Part shown: positions 36,285 through 41,024 of the stretch, piece by piece
Layout: the number at the start of each line of letters is the position of its first letter
How positions within the stretch are numbered: position 1 is the first letter of the stretch
DNA from: a bacterium
GTDB lineage: Bacteria > Patescibacteriota > Minisyncoccia > UBA6257 > 02-FULL-45-10c
DNA length: 41,024 nucleotides
Assembly (NCBI GenBank): GCA_030700025.1
Contig: JAUYKI010000002.1
Span: 1 to 41,024 of the forward strand
Direction: 5' to 3'
The notes under the pieces: model-generated
What the model was told of the DNA's origin: nothing
The model's database searches: none
The model's input: only the letters and a program-made list of their open reading frames with translations
Position numbers and translations under genes: made by a program

Positions 36285-38625
36285 GACATTTTTTATATTT
36301 AATTGGACTTCCATCTTCGTGTTTCGCTCCGCACGGGCAAGGGTCGTTCCGCCCCACCTTGGCTTGACCCACGACTGACGACTGACGACTTACAACGGAA
36401 TCTTGAGTCGTTTGTCGTTGGTCGTTTGTCGTAAGTCGCGATAACCGTTCCGCATTTTCACTAAGCCACTTTTCAAATCCTTCCATTGTTTGGGCAAAAA
36501 GCTGATGCCCCTCGCGCTTATATTCTACCAGCGGGTCGTGCTGGCCGTATGCCCGCAAGCGCACCGATTCCCTAAATGCTTCCATGGCCTCCAAATGATT
36601 CATCCAAAAAAGATCCAAAGTTCCCAAGATTTGCGGATGGCTTCCTGTTTCCACCAATTCTTGCCGTTTTTTATAAATTGAAACTCTTTGCTTGTTTAAA
36701 ATGTCGTCATAATCCAGCAAGTGTTTCCGGGCGTCAAAATTAAATCCTTCCACCCGGGATTGGGCCTGGGAAACGGCTTTGGAAACTACGCCGGATTCAA
36801 TCGGCATATCTTCAGGAACTTTTAAAGTTTCCATTAATTTTTGAATCCGGCCTCCGCCGAAAATTCGCATTAAATCGTCTTCCAAAGACAGATAAAACTG
36901 CGTTGAACCTTGGTCGCCTTGCCGGCCGGACCGCCCGCGCAATTGATTATCTATTCTCCGGGCTTCGTGCCGTTCCGTTCCGATTACGTGCAATCCCCCA
37001 AATCCCTTTACTTTCTCGCTTTCAATCACATCCGGCGGATTGCCTCCTAAAATAATATCCACACCCCGGCCCGCAACATTAGTCGCCAAAGTTACCGCGC
37101 TTAGTTTTCCAGCCTGGGCGATAATTTGGCCCTCCCGTTCATTATTCTTGGCATTCAAAATTTCGTATTTTATTCCCGCCCGGGACAGTAAATTTCCCAG
37201 CTGTTCGTTCTTTTCAATGGAAATCGTGCCAATCAGCACCGGCTGGCCCAGCTTTTGCTTTTCTTTAACGTCCCGGATAATCGCGTTGTATTTTGCTTCC
37301 TCGTTTTTAAAAATCAGGTCTGGCAAATCTTTGCGGATCATTTGCCGGTTAGTCGGAATGCTGGTAACTCTTAACCCGTAAACTTTATCAAACTCTTCCG
37401 CGGAAGTCTGGGCGGTGCCGGTCATACCCCCTAATTTTTTATAAAGCCGGAAATAATTTTGGATGGTAATTTGGGCGTAAGTGCGGGATTCCTGTTGAAC
37501 CGAAACATTTTCTTTAGCTTCAATCGCCTGATGCAATCCGCCGGAATAACGGCGTCCGAGCATCAGCCGGCCGGTAAATTGGTCTACAATAACAATTTCC
37601 CCGTTTTTGACCACATAATCTTTGTCGCGCTTGAAAAGCCCGTAAGCTTTTAAAGTTTCTTGAAGGTAATGCACTAATCGGAGATTTTCCGGCGCGTAAA
37701 TATTTTGGACTTTCAGCGCCTGTTCCACTTTATCAATGCCCGCCGTGGTAATATCCGTTGACCGGTGTTTCTCATCCACTAAATAATCTTCACCGGGAGT
37801 TAATCCGGCAACCAGCCGGGAACAAGTCCGGTAAAAACTGCTGGACTCGGCATCGGGCGCGGAAATAATCAGCGGAGTGCGCGCTTCGTCAATCAAAATG
37901 CTGTCAATTTCGTCTACTACCGCGAAATAGCGCTCGCGCTGAACTTGCTGTTCTGTTGAATAAACTAAATTGTCCCGCAAATAATCAAATCCGAATTCAT
38001 GGTTGGTGCCATAAGTAATGTCCGCCAAATAAGCTTCTTTTCTGGAAATCGGCCGGAGAAATTCTTGCTGAACCAAAAAACTTCCGGTGGTGTCTCGCTC
38101 TTTATCCATTAAATCGTCAGCGCTTTTGGAAATATAGCTAGGATCGTATAACAGCGCTCCATCATGAATCAGGCACGCAATCTTTAAACCGAGCGCGTGA
38201 TAAATCTGCCCCATCCAAACCGTGTCCCGTTTTGCCAGATACTCGTTAACCGTTACAACATGAACGCCTTTGCCGGCCAAAGCATTTAAATAAACCGGCG
38301 CAGTAGCGGAAAGCGTCTTGCCTTCACCGGTTGCCATCTCGGCAATTTGCCCGCGATGAAGCGCAATTCCGCCCATAAGCTGGACGTCAAAATGGCGTTG
38401 TTTCAGGGTCCTTTTAGCTGTTTCTCTGACTAAGCCGAACGCCCTGGGCAAAGCCTCGTCTAGCCCTATTTTTTGCTCTAAAACCAGCCTTTTTAGGGCC
38501 TGGCTGTCCTCTAATAGCCGTTCCTGGGAAAATCCCTGAATTTCGGGCTCTAGGGCGTTAATTTGGGCTACAATTTGCTTTAGGTCCCCTTCGCGATTGA
38601 ATAATCTAGAAAACCACTTAAACAT
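36274..38625 (-). CDS. secA: Preprotein translocase ATPase SecA
   Basis: Motor that pushes unfolded preproteins through SecYEG. Walker A MATGEGKTLSA (about residues 90-100), the DEAD-type VDEIDSILIDEARTPLI (split: VDEIDSILIDEA and RTPLI), the second motor motif GRQGDQGSTQF, and the C-terminal zinc tail CPCG...KKCHG are present. The ATG at 38625 begins MFKWFSRLF, giving 783 residues. The linker before the zinc tail is low in complexity and encoded by short repeats (36370-36438). A TATAAT box 8 nt upstream implies a leaderless mRNA. Confidence 0.97.
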   Translation of the reverse strand: MFKWFSRLFNREGDLKQIVAQINALEPEIQGFSQERLLEDSQALKRLVLEQKIGLDEALPRAFGLVRETAKRTLKQRHFDVQLMGGIALHRGQIAEMATGEGKTLSATAPVYLNALAGKGVHVVTVNEYLAKRDTVWMGQIYHALGLKIACLIHDGALLYDPSYISKSADDLMDKERDTTGSFLVQQEFLRPISRKEAYLADITYGTNHEFGFDYLRDNLVYSTEQQVQRERYFAVVDEIDSILIDEARTPLIISAPDAESSSFYRTCSRLVAGLTPGEDYLVDEKHRSTDITTAGIDKVEQALKVQNIYAPENLRLVHYLQETLKAYGLFKRDKDYVVKNGEIVIVDQFTGRLMLGRRYSGGLHQAIEAKENVSVQQESRTYAQITIQNYFRLYKKLGGMTGTAQTSAEEFDKVYGLRVTSIPTNRQMIRKDLPDLIFKNEEAKYNAIIRDVKEKQKLGQPVLIGTISIEKNEQLGNLLSRAGIKYEILNAKNNEREGQIIAQAGKLSAVTLATNVAGRGVDIILGGNPPDVIESEKVKGFGGLHVIGTERHEARRIDNQLRGRSGRQGDQGSTQFYLSLEDDLMRIFGGGRIQKLMETLKVPEDMPIESGVVSKAVSQAQSRVEGFNFDARKHLLDYDDILNKQRVSIYKKRQELVETGSHPQILGTLDLFWMNHLEAMEAFRESVRLRAYGQHDPLVEYKREGHQLFAQTMEGFEKWLSENAERLSRLTTNDQRQTTQDSVVSRQSSVVGQAKVGRNDPCPCGAKHEDGSPIKYKKCHGK
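36370..36438. repeat. Short repeats within the secA C-terminal linker
   Basis: CGACTGACGACTGACGACTT and, in opposite sense, GTCGTTTGTCGTTGGTCGTT repeats form an imperfect inverted pair. They encode the TTNDQRQTTQDSVVSRQSS linker in frame. Similar simple strings fill several spacers in this window. Confidence 0.7.
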
Positions 38626-38632
38626 AGCTATC

Positions 38633-38638
38633 ATTATA
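38633..38638 (-). promoter_or_regulatory. -10 box of secA (leaderless)
   Basis: TATAAT on the minus strand at 38638-38633. The predicted start site coincides with the ATG at 38625. It is back to back with the promoter at 38655-38683. Confidence 0.55.
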
Positions 38639-38654
38639 AGCTGGTTATTCTGAA

Positions 38655-38683
38655 TTGACAAATAATTCTATCTATGCTATACT
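38655..38683 (+). promoter_or_regulatory. Promoter of the 38729/39005 operon
   Basis: TTGACA (38655-38660), 17 nt, TATACT (38678-38683). Confidence 0.85.
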
Positions 38684-38728
38684 ATTTAAAGTTGCTTTTA
38701 AATCAAAAGTTAGTAAAAGGAGGATGCC

Positions 38729-38974
38729 ATGGCCAGTTTGGCTATCGGAGACAAAGTTCGGCTGAATCTGGACCAGAGCGCCGCAATCGTCATGGGCTTT
38801 CCAGATATCAATCGGGTCTACACCGTGCAGTGCGTGCTGACCTGTACCAGTCCATCCATGTGCGGCTGCGAAGTTGCCGTGGATGAACATGGCGAGATCG
38901 AGCCGTCGCATGTGATGATCGCTGTGCAAGGACTTCCGGATTTCTTCGACGCAGAATGGTTCAGTAAGGTCTAA
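38729..38974 (+). CDS. Hypothetical protein, GC-rich (81 aa)
   Basis: Unrecognised. The opening IGDKVRLNLDQSAAIVMGFP and later strand-rich make-up suggest a small beta-barrel (KOW/SH3-like) fold. Four Cys are present (CVLTC, CGC) and a metal site is possible. AAAGGAGG lies 8 nt before the ATG. Codon choice is much richer in G/C than the adjacent secA. It is co-transcribed with the next gene (30 nt gap). Function unknown. Confidence 0.75.
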   Translation: MASLAIGDKVRLNLDQSAAIVMGFPDINRVYTVQCVLTCTSPSMCGCEVAVDEHGEIEPSHVMIAVQGLPDFFDAEWFSKV

Positions 38975-39004
38975 ACCAAAAAGAAAAAGAAAAGGAGGAA
39001 GTAA

Positions 39005-39373
39005 ATGCTCAAGATCGAAGGCCGTTCCACCGGCCAAAAGAACGGTACCGAAGTTTCTCTGAAAGTCGCGCTCACTTCCCTGGTGGAAGACGCGCTCCTT
39101 CGGAACATCGGCGGGCCCATCGCAGTGACGATGAACCTGTTCGCGCTGTTTGGTCCGGGACCCAACGGTTCCTGGCGCGTCAGCGGACCGGCAGAAGAAA
39201 TCGCCAAGATCAAGGAAGGATGGCGATTCTTCATTCGCTGGACCAGCCCGGAATACGGATGCGGAAGGAACGTAACGCCCCACAAGGCAGTTTACCCGGG
39301 AACGCCGGAGTTCATCCCATTTTTCTTGAAAAAGATAATGGGGGAAAATTCCGCGACACCGGCCGGGGCCTAA
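39005..39373 (+). CDS. Hypothetical protein, GC-rich (122 aa)
   Basis: Unrecognised soluble protein with no membrane helix. Pro/Gly-rich central part (FGPGPNGSWRVSGPAEEI) and aromatic C-terminal half. AAAGGAGG is 7 nt upstream of the ATG. It shares the promoter at 38655 with the preceding gene and the terminator at 39381-39410. Codon use is unusually GC-rich for this window. No function can be inferred. Confidence 0.75.
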   Translation: MLKIEGRSTGQKNGTEVSLKVALTSLVEDALLRNIGGPIAVTMNLFALFGPGPNGSWRVSGPAEEIAKIKEGWRFFIRWTSPEYGCGRNVTPHKAVYPGTPEFIPFFLKKIMGENSATPAGA

Positions 39374-39380
39374 GCCCCAC

Positions 39381-39410
39381 GCCGTCAAGTTCAACTTGGC
39401 GGCCTTTTTT
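39381..39410 (+). terminator. Terminator after the 39005 gene
   Basis: GCCGTCAAGTT pairs with AACTTGGCGGC (39381-39403, tiny loop), followed by CTTTTTT. Confidence 0.85.
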
Positions 39411-39416
39411 ATTTTC

Positions 39417-39493
39417 CCTCACTTTTGAGAAAGTGTTAACGAAATTAAATTCTCCATTATTAATGGGGGGGTTAGCTTTCTCAAGAGTGAGAG
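39417..39493. repeat. Inverted-repeat element, family F
   Basis: CTCACTTTTGAGAAAGTGTTAAC (shown in two parts: CTCACTTTTGAGAAAG and TGTTAAC) pairs with GTTAGCTTTCTCAAGAGTGAG. The loop of about 30 bp is AT-rich with a G run (GGGGGGG). One-sided copies of the AAGAGTGAGGGATT end occur at 12046, 24834, 40138 and, partly, 2262. Confidence 0.65.
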
Positions 39494-39494
39494 A

Positions 39495-39523
39495 TTGACA
39501 AGGCAATAATTTTATTAGATAAT
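39495..39523 (+). promoter_or_regulatory. Promoter of the 39565 gene
   Basis: TTGACA (39495-39500), 17 nt, GATAAT (39518-39523). Confidence 0.8.
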
Positions 39524-39564
39524 TTCATCAGTATTTTAAATTCGGCGGACGAAAGGAGCTGACC

Positions 39565-40089
39565 ATGATTAAGGTGACGGAAATCCGGGAAAAGAGCGAA
39601 GCTGGATCAACTGAATTTTTAGCTAAAGAAATTTCGCCAGCGGATGCCGTAAAAATTCTTGTAGACCAAGAATTAGGCCGTGGCGCGATCGTCGCCGAGG
39701 TTGTTGAAAATAAGCTGATCACGATGGCGCAAAACGCCGACGGCTCCTGGGACGAAGTGATTTTTGAAGGAACCGGCAAGGAATTCAAACTCCTGTTGGA
39801 ACAAGCTGCTTATTTTTCCACCGCCTGGTCTACTAATTTGGAGTTGCTGGAAAATGTCTGCGCCGGAGAGTTGTCCACGAAATCTTCCAAAACAATGCCC
39901 TTGGCCTGTCGATTTGCCGCCCCGGTTTCTCTTGCCTACCCGAATAACTTAAAGCTTCTTTTAGGAAAGGGGCTTAAGCCGGAAAAATCAACTTCTAGCG
40001 TTTCGCGCAAATCCGCGAAAATATACAAGGACAGAACTGCTATCTTCCACGCCGTATACTTGATTGCTACGCCTCTGGCTGATTGCTGA
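39565..40089 (+). CDS. Hypothetical protein (174 aa)
   Basis: Unrecognised. No signal or membrane segment. The N-terminal half is acidic and looks like an alpha/beta domain (KVTEIREKSEAGSTEF..., DAVKILVDQELGRG). The C-terminal quarter is Ser/Lys-rich. AAAGGAG is 8 nt before the ATG. Stand-alone unit with near-consensus promoter and terminator, like the other genes of this class. Function unknown. Confidence 0.72.
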   Translation: MIKVTEIREKSEAGSTEFLAKEISPADAVKILVDQELGRGAIVAEVVENKLITMAQNADGSWDEVIFEGTGKEFKLLLEQAAYFSTAWSTNLELLENVCAGELSTKSSKTMPLACRFAAPVSLAYPNNLKLLLGKGLKPEKSTSSVSRKSAKIYKDRTAIFHAVYLIATPLADC

Positions 40090-40096
40090 AAAATAA

Positions 40097-40121
40097 AACT
40101 CCGATAATAATCGGAGTTTTT
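40097..40121 (+). terminator. Terminator after the 39565 gene
   Basis: AAACTCCGAT pairs with ATCGGAGTTT (40097-40119), followed by TTTATTT. A family F end (CTTTCAAGAGTGAGGGATT) follows at 40134-40152. Confidence 0.8.
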
Positions 40122-40150
40122 ATTTAGACCGCTCTTTCAAGAGTGAGGGA

Positions 40151-40513
40151 TTATTTTCCTCTTAATTCCCGCAATTTATTTTTCTGTTTAGAATCCTGCG
40201 GGCGAACTCTTTCTTTATACTTGCTCACTTCCCGCTGTAATTCTTTTTTAATTTCATCAACGGCTCGGCGGATGTTCCAATCGCTGTGTTCGGCGCGGAC
40301 TAATTTGCCGGGCAATTCTAAATTACACTCAGCTTTAAAAACAGGCCCCTTTTGGTGATGCTTGGTAATCCGGGCAATTTCTATAAATGCCTCAACAGCG
40401 CCTTTTTCTACCAGGCGTTTTAAATATTTCTCCAATGAACCGATTTTTTCTTCAATATAACTCCTGATGGCCGGAGTTAAGTCTAAATTCGTGGCTTTAA
40501 TATTAATTTTCAT
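40151..40513 (-). CDS. hpf: Ribosome hibernation promoting factor (short HPF/RaiA)
   Basis: Binds the decoding centre of idle 30S subunits and stabilises hibernating ribosomes. MKINIKATNLDLTPAIRSYI with EEKIGSLEKYL is the typical start, and the beta strand with AECNLELPGKLVRAEHSD and IRRAVDEIKKELQREV closes the single HPF domain. The C-terminal dimerisation domain of long HPF is missing (120 residues). The ATG at 40513 is preferred over 40522, and it abuts the TIR element at 40514-40634. Confidence 0.93.
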   Translation of the reverse strand: MKINIKATNLDLTPAIRSYIEEKIGSLEKYLKRLVEKGAVEAFIEIARITKHHQKGPVFKAECNLELPGKLVRAEHSDWNIRRAVDEIKKELQREVSKYKERVRPQDSKQKNKLRELRGK

Positions 40514-40634
40514 CCCCCACATAACAAAGACTGCGGAGCAGATTGTCCGCTAAGTCCTTGTTTTTTAATAAACGATTAATTCTTGTAATAAAACTTTGTT
40601 TAGACATAAATCTATTGTCTTTGTTATGTGGGGG
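40514..40634. mobile_element. Start-codon-adjacent TIR element, variant copy 4
   Basis: 121 bp with perfect 18-bp terminal repeats CCCCCACATAACAAAGAC (40514-40531) and GTCTTTGTTATGTGGGGG (40617-40634). A GCGGA/TCCGC hairpin lies beside the end that abuts the hpf ATG. TTCAT precedes the element (40509-40513) and follows it after one A (40636-40640). Size, CCC/GGGA ends, hairpin position and ATG contact match copies at 11557, 16579 and 29145, while the sequence differs. Confidence 0.8.
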
Positions 40635-40686
40635 ATTCATCACCTTGATAGCTTGTTGGTTGAGCAGGAGCAGGGCACCTGCTCAA

Positions 40687-40736
40687 CTACCGCTCATTTT
40701 TACCCGCAATCTCTTATGGGCAAAAATGAGCGGTAG
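40687..40736. repeat. Perfect-arm hairpin in gene-free DNA
   Basis: CTACCGCTCATTTTT pairs with AAAAATGAGCGGTAG, extended by ACCC/GGG. CTACCGCTCA recurs at 40777-40786. A GAGCAGG/CCTGCTC hairpin lies just before (about 40668-40685). No ORF or clear promoter is seen in 40640-40836. Confidence 0.7.
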
Positions 40737-40836
40737 TGGTGACCTCCAATACTATTTGTAATTAGTGAGTGCTCATCTACCGCTCAAATATTATTATATA
40801 CTACTTATCCTGAAAACAATAAACCCCCGCTTGTAG

Positions 40837-41024
40837 ACCCCTATCCCAATATCAGCTCTCGCCGTATTGTTAGCCAAAATGAAATAGGTTAAGGAACGAC
40901 GACAAGATTGCGGTTTATCCGCATCGAGGAGGAGTGACGCAAAGATATTTCTATTTTGGCAACAACCCTTCCAGGGATGCGCGGATTTTATTTCATAACT
41001 TCGTTACTCGTCGAAGACGTAGCT
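40837..41024. repeat. Large inverted-repeat element, family B, copy 3 (cut by window end)
   Basis: Begins CCCCTATCCCAATA like the other B copies. The first hairpin is GCCAAAATGAAATA...TATTTCTATTTTGGC, followed by an ACCCTTCCAGGGATGCG linker. The second hairpin begins GCGGATTTTATTTCATAAC with TTCGTTACTCGTCGAAGA, matching copy 1's CGTCGTTGCTCGTCGAAGA. It is incomplete at the edge. Confidence 0.75.

Noticed and set aside
38672-39394. 240-residue minus-strand ORF opposite the 38729/39005 genes
   Set aside because: The plus-strand genes have promoter, strong RBS and terminator; the minus frame is open only because the genes are GC-rich.

Overview
The window looks like a piece of a Patescibacteria (Candidate Phyla Radiation, Parcubacteria-like) chromosome. 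The basis is a compact, moderately AT-rich layout, shortened versions of universal proteins (RF2 without its N-terminal domain, 346-residue PGK, tau-less DnaX, 120-residue HPF), and families common in CPR genomes (DUF4015-type glycoside hydrolase, free-standing four-helix-bundle protein, SurA_N-like lipoprotein-sized protein, VKOR plus DsbA pair). This is inference from gene content; no marker phylogeny could be run. UGA is used as a normal stop and an RF2 gene is present, so the genetic code is standard bacterial.

Layout. 1-1790: a cluster of five tiny hydrophobic peptides, the RNase P RNA gene and a zinc-ribbon protein. 1791-5509: pgk-DHH-rnhA operon, divergent from a type II NADH dehydrogenase. 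5517-6570: inverted-repeat elements, a small hypothetical gene and a candidate structured ncRNA. 6632-11556: minus-strand run of glycoside hydrolase, four-helix-bundle protein, scpA, scpB, D,D-carboxypeptidase and mraY (chromosome segregation and cell wall). 11789-18490: a small membrane protein, dnaX, a TPM/LemA-like pair, a secreted subtilisin and typA. 18555-24731: VKOR/DsbA disulfide relay, tRNA-Gln, L,D-transpeptidase, a membrane protein, a C39-like peptidase, several large inverted-repeat elements and a leucine-dehydrogenase-like enzyme. 24913-32218: ftsX, ftsE, prfB, tRNA-Thr, a hypothetical gene, tRNA-Gly, a SurA-like protein, an FtsL/DivIC-like protein, lepA and a glycosyltransferase. 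32266-41024: sugar transferase, small hypotheticals, a salvage/house-cleaning run (yjjX, DUF3850, GNAT, deoxyribosyltransferase-like, NUDIX, GGCT-like) behind secA, more small hypotheticals and hpf.

Two gene-expression styles coexist. Most housekeeping genes have no Shine-Dalgarno sequence, and several start within about 7-10 nt of a TATAAT-like box, which suggests leaderless mRNAs. A second class of small or unrecognised genes (225-806, 1301, 5860, 11789, 13388/14538, 21624 minus, 23661, 27452, 33354, 38729/39005, 39565) has a TTGACN-N17-TAnnnT type promoter, a strong AGGAGG-type ribosome binding site and usually an intrinsic terminator.

The most unusual part is the noncoding DNA. At least three sets of inverted-repeat elements occur. 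(1) Elements of about 120 bp with terminal inverted repeats abut the ATG of four genes; three of the four show a short possible target duplication. (2) Elements downstream of stop codons fold as an outer stem with two hairpins, with compensatory base changes between copies. (3) Elements of about 271 bp have 30-bp terminal repeats and two long internal hairpins. They explain most of the long gene-free stretches.
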